NCBI GenBank assembly: GCA_905479995.1
Contig: CAJQON010000018.1
Location: 124,001-188,000 of the forward strand
DNA from: an uncultured Flavobacteriales bacterium
Lineage (GTDB): Bacteria > Bacteroidota > Bacteroidia > Flavobacteriales_E > Vicingaceae
Reading direction: 5' to 3'
DNA: 64,000 bases
Below the pieces are notes generated by a model. It had not been told where the DNA came from and searched no databases. It saw only the letters and a program-made list of their open reading frames with translations. Position 1 is the first letter of the stretch. Every line of letters starts with the position of its first letter. A program made the position numbers and the translations under genes. Positions 1 to 8,380 of this stretch are shown here, one piece after another.

Positions 1-272
1 AAGGTGTTTTCATCAGCATAAGCAGTAAGGTAAATTACTGGAATTTTAATGTTTTCTTTAATCTTTTCAGCAGCTTCTATTCCGCTCATATCACCTTTTA
101 GCATAATGTCCATTAATACTAAATCTGGCTTATGTTTCATAGCTAATTCAATGGCTTTTTCTCCTGTAGCTGCAGCTCCTACAATATTGTAACCTAACTT
201 TTTTAAGCTTTGTTGTATGTCTTTTGATACGATAGCTTCATCTTCTACTACGAGAATGTTATTTTTCGACAT
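1..272 (-). CDS. Response regulator receiver protein, 3' part beyond window
   Basis: Partial gene. The 90 visible residues form the first two thirds of a CheY-like receiver domain. The acidic pair is in ILVVEDEA, the phospho-acceptor Asp is in LVLMDIML, and the conserved Thr is in IYLTAYA. The ATG overlaps the end of the upstream histidine kinase gene by 14 bases, so the two are probably translationally coupled and form a two-component pair. The output domain lies outside the window. In Bacteroidota, receivers next to HisKA_2 kinases may be followed by a LytTR or other output domain or stand alone, and this cannot be decided here. Confidence 0.9.
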   Translation of the reverse strand, partial: MSKNNILVVEDEAIVSKDIQQSLKKLGYNIVGAAATGEKAIELAMKHKPDLVLMDIMLKGDMSGIEAAEKIKENIKIPVIYLTAYADENT

Positions 273-1911
273 TTTGTTCTTTTTTAAAAATTAGTGTGTA
301 TTCCGTCCCTGCCACATTCTCCAATTTTATTGTCCCTCCAATTTGTTCTACAAGTGTCATTACCAATTGTAATCCCAAAGTATCAGTTTCTTTATAATTA
401 ATGGTTGATGGCATTCCTACTCCATCATCTTTAACCATTAAATGCAAATATTCATTCTTTTCAAATAATTCTATCGTTATGGTACCCTTTTTTTTATCGG
501 GAAACCCATATTTTAAAGCATTTGATACCAATTCATTTATCAATAACCCACATGGTATCGATTGGTCAAGGTTTAAAGATACGTTTTCTACCTGTAATTC
601 CAATTTTACAAAGTTATCAAAAACACCGTAAGAATGCACTAAGTTTTTAGATAAACTTATTACATATTCTGAAAAATTTATTTGTGAAAAGTCATTTGAC
701 TGATAAAGACTCTCATGAATAAATGACATGGATTTTATTCTGTTTTGACTTTCTCTTAAAATGTTTAGGATGCTTTCTTCTTTTACATAAGAAGATTGTA
801 GATTTAAAATACTTGATATTACTTGTAAATTATTTTTTACTCTATGGTGTACTTCTTTTAATAAAACTTCTTTTTCTTTTAATGAATCTGCAAGTCTTTC
901 TGTTGCTATTTTTTGTTCGGTTATATCTCTAGATACACCCATTGATCCAATATGATTTCCTTGTTGATCATATAAAACTGAAGCTGATAAAAATGAAGTA
1001 AATATTTCTCCATTTTTTCTTTTATTCTTTACTTCTCCAATAAAAATTCCTTTGTTTTTTAACTCTTTTCCTACGGTATAAAAATCAGCTCTATTAGCAT
1101 ATAATGCCTGTGCTTTTATTTTTTTTAATTCTTCGTTATCATATCCAAATATTTCTAATCCTGATTTATTAAATTCTATGATATTTCCTTTAACATCAGA
1201 TGCACAAATAATATCTATAGAACTTTCTATTATACTTTTTGTATACTTTTGGTTTTCAATAAGTTTGTATTCAATATTTTTTCTTTCTTCAATTTCTTTT
1301 TGTAATTTTTTATTGGATTTTTCAGCAGCTAAAGCTTTAATTTTTTCATTTTCTAATTCTTCTTTTCTAACCTCTTCAGTAATTTCTATTAATGTTCCTT
1401 CTACCCTTATTCCTTTTTTTGTAACATTTGTTAATATCCAAAGTTCTGTTCCATCCTTTTTTTTGTGCTTTATTTTATAGTTGGTTAGTTTTTTATTTTG
1501 CTCTAAATCTTTTAAATATAATTGTCTTGATTTTTTAGTAAAATAAAGTACTTCAGCATCTTTTCCTATTAATTGAACTCTAGATGTATAACCAAATATT
1601 TTAGCAAAAGAATTATTACATTCTATTATTTTTCCCTTTTCTGTTATAAAAACTCCAGCTAAATTTTGAGTAAATATATTCCTGTATTTTTCTTCGTTTT
1701 CTTTAAGGTGTAATTCTATCTTTTTATTTTTAGTTACATCTCTTAAAACAGTTGTGGTTTCTGTAATATCACCTTTTTTATTATAAGTTGTATGTACAGT
1801 TTCTTCTAACCATAAATACTCTTTACTCCCTTTTGGTTTGAATCTAAATTCTGTTTTGAGCTGTTTTTTTTTCTTTTTATACAATCCCTCTTCTATATGA
1901 TTATTAATCAT
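259..1911 (-). CDS. PAS-PAS-HisKA_2 sensor histidine kinase, C-terminal piece of a frameshifted gene
   Basis: The 550 residues after the first Met hold the end of one PAS domain (residues 1-65), a second PAS domain (about 72-190), a short coiled coil, a third PAS domain (about 220-335), a HisKA_2 dimerisation domain with motif [10 protein letters not shown] (about 350-420) and a HATPase_c domain with an N box ([11 protein letters not shown]) and a G1 box (DDGVGM). No membrane helix is visible, so it should sense in the cytoplasm. Coding similarity continues in the same frame upstream of this Met to about position 2152, and there joins the N-terminal PAS piece in the other frame. The Met is therefore probably not a real start. 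The kinase should phosphorylate the overlapping response regulator downstream. Confidence 0.85.
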   Translation of the reverse strand: MINNHIEEGLYKKKKKQLKTEFRFKPKGSKEYLWLEETVHTTYNKKGDITETTTVLRDVTKNKKIELHLKENEEKYRNIFTQNLAGVFITEKGKIIECNNSFAKIFGYTSRVQLIGKDAEVLYFTKKSRQLYLKDLEQNKKLTNYKIKHKKKDGTELWILTNVTKKGIRVEGTLIEITEEVRKEELENEKIKALAAEKSNKKLQKEIEERKNIEYKLIENQKYTKSIIESSIDIICASDVKGNIIEFNKSGLEIFGYDNEELKKIKAQALYANRADFYTVGKELKNKGIFIGEVKNKRKNGEIFTSFLSASVLYDQQGNHIGSMGVSRDITEQKIATERLADSLKEKEVLLKEVHHRVKNNLQVISSILNLQSSYVKEESILNILRESQNRIKSMSFIHESLYQSNDFSQINFSEYVISLSKNLVHSYGVFDNFVKLELQVENVSLNLDQSIPCGLLINELVSNALKYGFPDKKKGTITIELFEKNEYLHLMVKDDGVGMPSTINYKETDTLGLQLVMTLVEQIGGTIKLENVAGTEYTLIFKKEQNVEK

Positions 1912-2138
1912 TTTAGCATCATCAGAATGTATTCTTCTAGCCAGCTTACCTGATATTCCTTCTTTATTAAATTCTTCTTTTGTTAATCCAGTTAGTTTAG
2001 TAACCGTTTTACTAATATAATTAAGCCTTTTTTTACCATTTTCAAACTTTACATTGTAAATACATTCATTAATATTTTCTAATATAAAAGAAAGTTGATT
2101 TTCTTTCTTCTTACTATCTGTAATGTCTTTTGCTGTTC

Positions 2139-2160
2139 CTAAAAGATGTGTTTTTTTCCA
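2139..2160 (-). other. Frameshift junction at an A7 homopolymer
   Basis: On the coding strand seven A residues follow GG, read in the upstream frame as GGA AAA AAA CAC, with a TAG three codons later. Re-reading one A restores the long downstream frame. A_AAA_AAA is a permissive slippery heptamer for -1 slippage, and an eighth A would also restore the frame. I did not find a convincing downstream stimulatory stem-loop. Confidence 0.7.
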
Positions 2161-2543
2161 TTCTCATCAAAATATGGAATTATAGTTTCTTGAATCCAAA
2201 CATATTTTTTATGTTTTTTATGGTAAAATCTATATATATACGACCACTGTTTTTTTTCCTTATCAATTTTTTTTGCAACTTTTTTTAATTCATCTATTTC
2301 TTCAGGATGAAAATGTTCAAATAAAATTTTTCTATTATTTATATATTCTTTAGTGGTTAATCCTAAAACTATTTCAACTTGTTTACTTATATATTCTATT
2401 TTTTTATTTCCATCTTCATCAAAAGATATTTTATAAAACATTTCATTAATGTTATCTAAAATATTAGAAATATTAGCTTCTTCCTTTTTAAGAAGTTCTA
2501 TTTCTTCAATTAATTCTTCTCTTGATTTTTTTGAGTAATCCAA
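2139..2543 (-). CDS. N-terminal PAS piece of the same frameshifted sensor kinase
   Basis: 134 residues: a short basic coiled coil (residues 1-30) and a PAS domain that stops inside its PAC motif, after YFDENGKKHIF. A -1 shift at the A7 run changes the end to THLLGTAKDITD, a normal PAC ending, and then continues through another PAS domain into the kinase body. The undivided protein would have about 761 residues and four PAS domains. The start codon is one base from the stop of the upstream MORN-repeat gene, so the two are cotranscribed. The split could be a real pseudogene, programmed or transcriptional slippage, phase variation, or an assembly error in the homopolymer. Confidence 0.75.
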   Translation of the reverse strand: MDYSKKSREELIEEIELLKKEEANISNILDNINEMFYKISFDEDGNKKIEYISKQVEIVLGLTTKEYINNRKILFEHFHPEEIDELKKVAKKIDKEKKQWSYIYRFYHKKHKKYVWIQETIIPYFDENGKKHIF

Positions 2544-2544
2544 A

Positions 2545-4080
2545 TTATTTGATACCTGTTAATTTTGTTCCGTCTAATTTATATTCTTTACCATTTTTAT
2601 AATATACTGTTAATGAAATTTCTCCTAATTCATTAAAATATTTCCAATTATCTACTTTTGTTCCAACAGTATAAATTTCTTCTCTTTGTAATTTTCCATT
2701 TTCATAATAATACTTATGTTTTCCATCAGGTTCTCCATCAAAATAACTCCCTTCAAAACTTAAACTATTATTGGTTAAATAAAAATAATTCCAAGTACCA
2801 CTTCTAACTCCATCTTTATATTTTCCTATTTCTTTATGATCACCATGTTGGTAAAACCATTCGCCTTCTTTTAATCCATCAATATATTCACCTTCTATTA
2901 TTACACTTTCATCTTCTAAATATTCATGCATCATACCATCTTCCAATCCTTTTCTATATTGTTCATCTCTTAATAAAACACCACTTTCATAATACCATTT
3001 CCAAACTCCTGTTGGTTTTCCATCTTTTAAGTATTTTCCTTTTTGACGTAACTGATTGTTTTCAAAATAATATTCCCAATCTTCAATTTTATTACCGTCT
3101 TTATATTTTCCTTTTTCCTTAAGTTGACCAATTGGTTCTATATAAAATTCTTCCCAATATCCTTGTCTTTTTCCTTCTGCATCTATTAATCCAATAGCAT
3201 ATAACACTCCATGTTTATATAATTCTGTTTTTGTAACAATTCCATTTTTATCAAAGTATTTAAAAACACCATTTTCCTTTCCAATTACATCATAAATTCC
3301 TTCTTTTTTTACTGTTCCATCTTCATAATATTCTTTTCTAATATCTAATGATGAAATTTCTGATGCATAACTCTGAGCAACCCCTTTTATATATAAAGTT
3401 GCATTAATTAATTTTCCTTTTCTATCGTATTCTTTTAAATAACCATTTAGTAAATCGTTTTTATAACGCGATTCCATTTTTAATTTTCCATTTTCATAAA
3501 ACTCTTTCCAAATTCCTTTTTTATATTTTCTTTTATCCTTTCTATTTATTTTTTCCTTACCAATTAAAGTTCCTTTTTTATATATAATAACAGTAATTAA
3601 CCTACCATCTTCTTTATCATATTCAAATCCTTTTCCTTCTTTAACATTATCTACAAAAGGAATTTCTTTCCACTTTAAGTTGGAACTATCATTATAATAA
3701 AAAATGGTTTTATTTTGTTTAATGTCATTTTCAAAGTAAGTTTCTTTAATTAAATGACAACTGTCGCTATACGTACTTTTAACACCAAACTTTAAATTGG
3801 CTTTGTAATTTATTTTAGATTGTAAATTACCTAATTCACTATAAAATATCCAGGTACTATCTAATAGACTGCCTTTTCTGTTTCCTTCAGATTTTATTAT
3901 TCCGTTGGCATAATAAGAAATCCAATATCCTTCTGGTAATCCATTTTTAATTAATCCTTCACTGGAAACTTGTCCATTTGAATAATAAAATTTTTGCAAT
4001 CCATCGGGTAACTTTTTTTGAGCATAAAATGGCGAAGAAAATAAAATTAAAACTGAAATTATTATGAACACCTTATACAT
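2545..4080 (-). CDS. Exported MORN-repeat (YwqK-like) protein
   Basis: 511 residues. An N-terminal signal peptide (hydrophobic residues 3-18, then YAQ) is followed by a long run of MORN/YwqK-type repeats of about 22-25 residues, with cores such as YYANGxIKSEG, FYENGKLK and YYESGVLL, filling the rest of the protein. Databases often label such proteins antitoxin component YwqK, but nothing here suggests a toxin partner. Known MORN arrays act as binding or scaffold surfaces, and the export signal points to the periplasm or cell surface. It is the first gene of an operon with the PAS kinase (one-base gap) and the response regulator. The AT-rich region before it presumably holds the promoter. Confidence 0.85.
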   Translation of the reverse strand: MYKVFIIISVLILFSSPFYAQKKLPDGLQKFYYSNGQVSSEGLIKNGLPEGYWISYYANGIIKSEGNRKGSLLDSTWIFYSELGNLQSKINYKANLKFGVKSTYSDSCHLIKETYFENDIKQNKTIFYYNDSSNLKWKEIPFVDNVKEGKGFEYDKEDGRLITVIIYKKGTLIGKEKINRKDKRKYKKGIWKEFYENGKLKMESRYKNDLLNGYLKEYDRKGKLINATLYIKGVAQSYASEISSLDIRKEYYEDGTVKKEGIYDVIGKENGVFKYFDKNGIVTKTELYKHGVLYAIGLIDAEGKRQGYWEEFYIEPIGQLKEKGKYKDGNKIEDWEYYFENNQLRQKGKYLKDGKPTGVWKWYYESGVLLRDEQYRKGLEDGMMHEYLEDESVIIEGEYIDGLKEGEWFYQHGDHKEIGKYKDGVRSGTWNYFYLTNNSLSFEGSYFDGEPDGKHKYYYENGKLQREEIYTVGTKVDNWKYFNELGEISLTVYYKNGKEYKLDGTKLTGIK

Positions 4081-4534
4081 ATAGTATCTTTTCTTAAAAT
4101 AAAAATTAAATAAATATTACTATTACTATTATGCTGTTTAAACGGTTTAAAATTAATAATTAGTTTACTTGTTTTTATGATTTGTAAAAACTTATGAGTC
4201 TAAATTTAGTCTTATTATTTATATAAGTAATTGATAAACCACTATTTAATTTAGTTGTTAACCATTTGTTCATATATCAATTGATAATAACTATTTTATT
4301 TTTTAATTAACATTTAACCAATAAAGAGTGTGAATAAATATGATTTTAATAAGTGCTAAATAATTTGGTTTTTAAACTCTTACTTTGCCTTGTTATAATA
4401 TATCATATAAGCAAGAAATATTTTTGAGAATTTATCAATACTATTTATTTTTATGAACATGAATATGGTTAATTTTATGTGCTTATAAGACAGGTATTTA
4501 TAAATTTAATTAACAATCAATTTTAAAGGGTATT
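4081..4534. other. 454-bp AT-rich divergent intergenic region
   Basis: Lies between the divergent MORN-repeat operon and rpiB. It is very AT-rich with many short A/T runs. I see no open frame worth calling, no strong hairpin and no RNA gene. Near 4380-4387 there is a weak match to a -7 element (TTACTTTG) on the plus strand, but no well-spaced -33 TTTG. It presumably carries both promoters. Confidence 0.5.
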
Positions 4535-4972
4535 ATGGAAGTAAAAAATGTATCAATAGGCAGTGATCATGCGGGTTTTGAGTTAAAAACAACCATTGTA
4601 AGTTTTTTGGAATCAAAAGGTATTAAAGTAACAGATTTTGGTCCTTTTTCTGAAGAAAGAGCTGATTATCCAGATTATGCTCACCCAGTTGCAAAATCGA
4701 TAGAAAATAAAGAAGTTGATTTAGGAATTTTAATTTGTGGAAGCGGAAATGGAATAAATATGACTGCCAATAAACACCAAGAAATAAGATCGGCTTTATG
4801 TTGGCAAGAAGACATTGCAGAAATGGCTAGATTACATAATAATGCTAATATTATTGCACTACCTGCTCGATACATATCTGAAGAAACGGCATTAAATTGT
4901 GTTGACCTATTTATAAGTACTGATTTTGAAGGAGGAAGACACCAAGCAAGAGTTGACAAAATAAGTTGTTAA
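4535..4972 (+). CDS. rpiB: Ribose-5-phosphate isomerase B
   Basis: 145 residues, the usual length for RpiB/LacAB. It interconverts ribose-5-phosphate and ribulose-5-phosphate in the non-oxidative pentose phosphate pathway. Visible signatures are GSDHAGFELK (residues 9-18), the catalytic Cys in CGSGNG (Cys69), HNNANI (about 101) and the C-terminal FEGGRHQ motif (131-137). The ATG follows an A-rich leader with no strong Shine-Dalgarno, as expected in this phylum. It is followed at 75 bp by mgtE on the same strand, with no clear terminator between. Confidence 0.96.
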   Translation: MEVKNVSIGSDHAGFELKTTIVSFLESKGIKVTDFGPFSEERADYPDYAHPVAKSIENKEVDLGILICGSGNGINMTANKHQEIRSALCWQEDIAEMARLHNNANIIALPARYISEETALNCVDLFISTDFEGGRHQARVDKISC

Positions 4973-5009
4973 TAAGAGAGCAACACCTTATTATATAGTG
5001 TCTCAATAA

Positions 5010-5017
5010 TAAATTTG
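5010..5017 (+). promoter_or_regulatory. Candidate -7 promoter element for mgtE
   Basis: TAAATTTG matches the Bacteroidota -7 consensus TAnnTTTG, 31 bp before the mgtE ATG. The -33 position is TTATTA rather than TTTG, so the promoter may be weak or regulated. Confidence 0.35.
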
Positions 5018-5047
5018 TAGCTTAGCAGCGCCTTAAAAGCAAAAGCA

Positions 5048-6403
5048 ATGCAATTTGAATTAACCAAAGAATATCTCGAGCATCTAAACGGAGCTGTTGA
5101 AAATGGACAACAAGCTGAGTTAGATATATTGATTGATGGTCTCCATGCAGTTGATATTGCTGAAATTTTAGAAGAACAAACTAAAGATGAAGCAAAAGCT
5201 TTTTACTTAGTATTACCTGAAGAATTAGCTGCTGATGCTTTAGTTGAACTAGATGAAGACACAAGAGAGCGCTTTTTAAAAGAAACCTCTTCTGCAGATA
5301 TTGCTGAAAAAATTATTGAAAACCTTGATTCTGATGATGCTGCCGATGTTATTGGGGAACTTTCTGAAGAACAACAAGACGAGGTAATTTCTCACATTGA
5401 AGACATTGAGCATGCTTCTGATATTATTGACCTTTTACATTACGATGAAGATACAGCCGGTGGATTAATGGCCAAGGAATTGGTTAAAGTAAACATCAAT
5501 TCAAATGTAGCAACTTGCATTAAAGAAATTAGAGATCAGTCGGAAGAAATAGAAAATATATTTACGGTTTATGTGGTGGATGATAATGACCTTTTACAAG
5601 GAAGAATTTCTTTAAAAAAGCTATTGTTAGCGCCAGATAATAATAAAGTGGAAGACGTTTATACCAAAGAACTAAAATTGGTTAAAGTAGATTCTGAAGG
5701 AGAAGAGGTAGCTCAAATAATGGATAAATACAACTTGGTTGTTGTACCTGTTATTGATGAAATTGGGCGACTATTAGGAAGAATTACCATTGATGATGTA
5801 GTAGATTTTATGCGGGAAGAATCTGACAAAGATTACCAAATGGCCTCAGGTATATCTGAAAACGTAGAATCTTCCGATAGTGCTTGGGTACTAACCAGAG
5901 CAAGACTACCATGGTTACTAATTGGTTTATTTGGTGGAATATTGGGCGCTCAAGTAATTGAAGCCTATGAAGGACAAATACAACTACACCCTGAAACAGC
6001 TTTTTTTATTCCTTTAATTGCCGCCATGGCCGGTAATGTTGGAGTACAATCATCGGCAATTGTGGTGCAAGGTTTGGCCAATAACTCTTTAGGATTAGAT
6101 GGTATTTGGAAAAAACTATTTAAAGAACTGTTGGTTGGTTTAATAAATGGACTGGTGTTAGGATCACTCATCTTTGCATATAACTACTTTTTTAGTGAAG
6201 ACTTAACGCTCAGCATTATTGTAAGTACATCATTATTTGCTGTAATTGTTTTTGCTGCAATATTCGGAACGCTTGTTCCTTTAATGTTAGACAAATATAA
6301 AATAGACCCCGCTTTAGCAACGGGGCCTTTTATTACCACAGTAAATGATGTTTTTGGCTTGTTTTTGTACCTTTATATAGGTTACTTAATGTATTCCGTT
6401 TAA
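5048..6403 (+). CDS. mgtE: MgtE-family magnesium transporter
   Basis: 451 residues with the canonical MgtE layout: an acidic alpha-helical MgtE_N domain (about 20-125), two CBS domains (about 130-250, opening with the conserved GGLMAKE), a connecting helix and five transmembrane helices (about 280-450) with the pore segment around PLIAAMAGNVGVQSS. In characterised homologues cytosolic Mg2+ binding by the N and CBS domains gates the channel. The acidic residues expected for this are abundant. The last four bases overlap the end of the convergent lipoprotein gene. Confidence 0.96.
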   Translation: MQFELTKEYLEHLNGAVENGQQAELDILIDGLHAVDIAEILEEQTKDEAKAFYLVLPEELAADALVELDEDTRERFLKETSSADIAEKIIENLDSDDAADVIGELSEEQQDEVISHIEDIEHASDIIDLLHYDEDTAGGLMAKELVKVNINSNVATCIKEIRDQSEEIENIFTVYVVDDNDLLQGRISLKKLLLAPDNNKVEDVYTKELKLVKVDSEGEEVAQIMDKYNLVVVPVIDEIGRLLGRITIDDVVDFMREESDKDYQMASGISENVESSDSAWVLTRARLPWLLIGLFGGILGAQVIEAYEGQIQLHPETAFFIPLIAAMAGNVGVQSSAIVVQGLANNSLGLDGIWKKLFKELLVGLINGLVLGSLIFAYNYFFSEDLTLSIIVSTSLFAVIVFAAIFGTLVPLMLDKYKIDPALATGPFITTVNDVFGLFLYLYIGYLMYSV

Positions 6404-7056
6404 TTAACGCGATAACGAACAAGCCTCATTTCGTATATGTCTGGAGATGATATATAATGAAATTGACTGGAAACAACCCCAACGTTTTCATTGTAATATC
6501 TGTAATTTATTCTTGTTCCCCAAGGATAATTAGTTTGTGCTGGCCCTGGAATTACTGTTGTTATCCTTTCATAACAGTTAAAACTTCCTGCAGAAACTAC
6601 GCGACTAACCCGCTGGGGAGAAGCTTTACTATTGATGTAAAACCAAGTTGACGAATTTACTAGAAGAGAATCTGTTTCAAAATAACTGCCCGGATTTCTT
6701 ACAGTAAATACTGGGACTTCTTTGTTTTGAGCAAAATCGAAATGAACTAGTTCGTAGCCATTGTTGCGTATAAAGTTTCCTATAGAATTACTGGCTAAAT
6801 TACTTCCTGATAAAAGATAATAGGTGTTGCCGTTTATTATTGTGTCTGCAGAAACATAGGCGCTATCTAGCATACTACCTATTGTCTCGTTTCCAAGAGT
6901 ATCAATACGCACCTGTTCATAAACCCAATAATTACCTATACTTAACGGAATAAAACCAGAATAAGCATTCTGGGATTGTGGAGTTTTTTTTTCTTCTTTA
7001 GTACAGCTAAAGTTAATTAGTAATAACATGGCTGCAAAGGGCATTAAATTTTTCAT
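6400..7056 (-). CDS. Hypothetical lipoprotein
   Basis: 218 residues. A type II signal peptide ends in the lipobox INFSC, with the lipidated Cys at position 18, followed by a charged KEEKK linker. The mature part is polar and probably beta-rich, with YWVYEQVRIDTLG near the start, a pattern common in uncharacterised Bacteroidota lipoproteins. I recognise no catalytic motif. It is convergent with mgtE and overlaps it by four bases. No functional link to Mg transport is evident. Confidence 0.8.
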   Translation of the reverse strand: MKNLMPFAAMLLLINFSCTKEEKKTPQSQNAYSGFIPLSIGNYWVYEQVRIDTLGNETIGSMLDSAYVSADTIINGNTYYLLSGSNLASNSIGNFIRNNGYELVHFDFAQNKEVPVFTVRNPGSYFETDSLLVNSSTWFYINSKASPQRVSRVVSAGSFNCYERITTVIPGPAQTNYPWGTRINYRYYNENVGVVSSQFHYISSPDIYEMRLVRYRVN

Positions 7057-7228
7057 ACGGTTACATTTTTAGTTGATTAGTAAAATGTAAATTTTTGCAT
7101 AAGCTTCTGTTTAAAATTTTACATGGAACGCAATAGCATTAGAAATATTGCAAAAGCTAAAAACTCTAAAGTAAAAACGGTACTTTTAATTTCTATGAGC
7201 TACATGAGCACATATTTTTTGCACCTTA

Positions 7229-7252
7229 AACTTGAAAAAAAACTTGAAAAAA
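7229..7252 (+). repeat. Perfect tandem 12-bp repeat across the dehydrogenase start
   Basis: AACTTGAAAAAA occurs twice without a gap. Each copy carries an in-frame TTG, so the following gene has two possible TTG starts 12 bp apart. Confidence 0.85.
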
Positions 7253-8188
7253 GTACTTTTTATAGATAGCGTTCACCCAATTTTAGAACAACGATTAGTT
7301 GATTTAGGCTATAACTGCGAGCATGACTATAGCTCCACCAAAGCCCAAATACAAAACAAACTTAATAAATACGTTGGTTTAGTTATTAGAAGTAGAGTAC
7401 CGGTAGATATTGAGTTTTTAGATGCTGGAACAAACTTAAAATTTATTGCAAGATCTGGCGCAGGACTAGAAAATATTGATTTAATTGCAGCTGCCGAACG
7501 CAACATTAAAGTATTTAACTCGCCCGAAGGAAACATGGATGCAGTTGGAGAACACGCTATTGGCATGTTATTAGCTTTGTTCAATCAATTAAAGAAGGGA
7601 GACCAAGAAGTTCGTAATGCTGTTTGGGACAGAGAAGGAAATAGAGGTTTAGAATTGAAGGGCAAAACAGTTGGTATTATTGGTTATGGAAACATGGGCA
7701 GCGCTTTAGCCGAAAAACTAACTGGTTTTGGATGTCGCGTTTTGGCATATGATAAATACAAAACAGGTTTTGGCAACAACACAGTAGAAGAAGTTGACTT
7801 AGCAACACTATTTGCTGAAACCCAAATTTTGAGCATTCATTTGCCTCTATTGGAAGAAACGCATCATTATGTGAATCAAGCTTTTTTGCAACAATTTAAG
7901 CACCCTATTTACCTAATTAATACAGCACGAGGCAACAATGTCTGTTTAGCCGACTTGGTTAATGCCTTCAAAACAAACAAAGTATTAGGCGCCTGTTTAG
8001 ATGTATTAGAATACGAAACCAAAGCATTTGATAAAATTGATGCGGAAAAACTTCCTAACGATTTTAAGTATTTAGCTCAGTCTGATCGAGTAGTTTTAAG
8101 CCCACACGTTGCTGGTTGGAGCGAAGAGTCTTATGTAAAACTGTCGTCTTACTTAGCAGACAAAATAGAGCAGGAGTTTTGGTTTTAA
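7232..8188 (+). CDS. D-isomer-specific 2-hydroxyacid dehydrogenase (SerA-like, no ACT domain)
   Basis: 318 residues. The N- and C-terminal parts form the substrate-binding lobe around a Rossmann NAD domain with VGIIGYGNMGSALAEKL (about 150). The catalytic triad of the family is present: Arg in INTARG, Glu in the CLDVLEYE region, and His in LSPHVAGWSEE. It is short like the ACT-less phosphoglycerate dehydrogenases, so 3-phosphoglycerate oxidation for serine synthesis is possible, but the substrate cannot be fixed from sequence. No ATG is available in frame. Translation starts at a TTG, either here or 12 bp downstream in a tandem duplication, and the downstream one gives the more typical MKKVLFID start. 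Confidence 0.88.
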   Translation: MKKNLKKVLFIDSVHPILEQRLVDLGYNCEHDYSSTKAQIQNKLNKYVGLVIRSRVPVDIEFLDAGTNLKFIARSGAGLENIDLIAAAERNIKVFNSPEGNMDAVGEHAIGMLLALFNQLKKGDQEVRNAVWDREGNRGLELKGKTVGIIGYGNMGSALAEKLTGFGCRVLAYDKYKTGFGNNTVEEVDLATLFAETQILSIHLPLLEETHHYVNQAFLQQFKHPIYLINTARGNNVCLADLVNAFKTNKVLGACLDVLEYETKAFDKIDAEKLPNDFKYLAQSDRVVLSPHVAGWSEESYVKLSSYLADKIEQEFWF

Positions 8189-8229
8189 CTTAACTAATAT
8201 ACAAGGCTTTTGTAACCCATTTTTTATAA

Positions 8230-8379
8230 TTAATTAAAAATTAAAATGGCTATTAATGGAACAACTATAGCTAACATAAATGCAACTGTAGTTAGTGCTA
8301 CCACAACTTGTTCTCGATAACTTACACCTGTCGTTTTTTGATAAAACGTGGTATAAACTGTTTTAATTACTTTTTCCAT
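8230..8379 (-). CDS. Small single-pass membrane protein (49 residues)
   Basis: A complete ATG-to-TAA frame one base after the stop of the T9SS cargo gene. The N-terminal half is polar and basic (MEKVIKTVYTTFYQKTTG), and residues 25-48 form one strong hydrophobic helix ending IAILIFN. Close coupling to the upstream gene and the clear membrane-helix pattern argue for a real protein, but I recognise no family. It would sit in the inner membrane with a cytoplasmic N-terminus by the positive-inside rule. Confidence 0.55.
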   Translation of the reverse strand: MEKVIKTVYTTFYQKTTGVSYREQVVVALTTVAFMLAIVVPLIAILIFN

Positions 8380-8380
8380 A

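Noticed and set aside
2545-4080. Toxin-antitoxin locus, because MORN/YwqK proteins are often annotated as antitoxin
   Set aside because: The protein is exported and repeat-filled, and its partners are a histidine kinase and a regulator, with no toxin candidate.
7123-7269. A 48-codon plus-strand frame (starting MERNSIRNIAKAKN) overlapping the start of the hydroxyacid dehydrogenase
   Set aside because: It overlaps the better-supported gene in another frame, has no family resemblance and no clear start signal.
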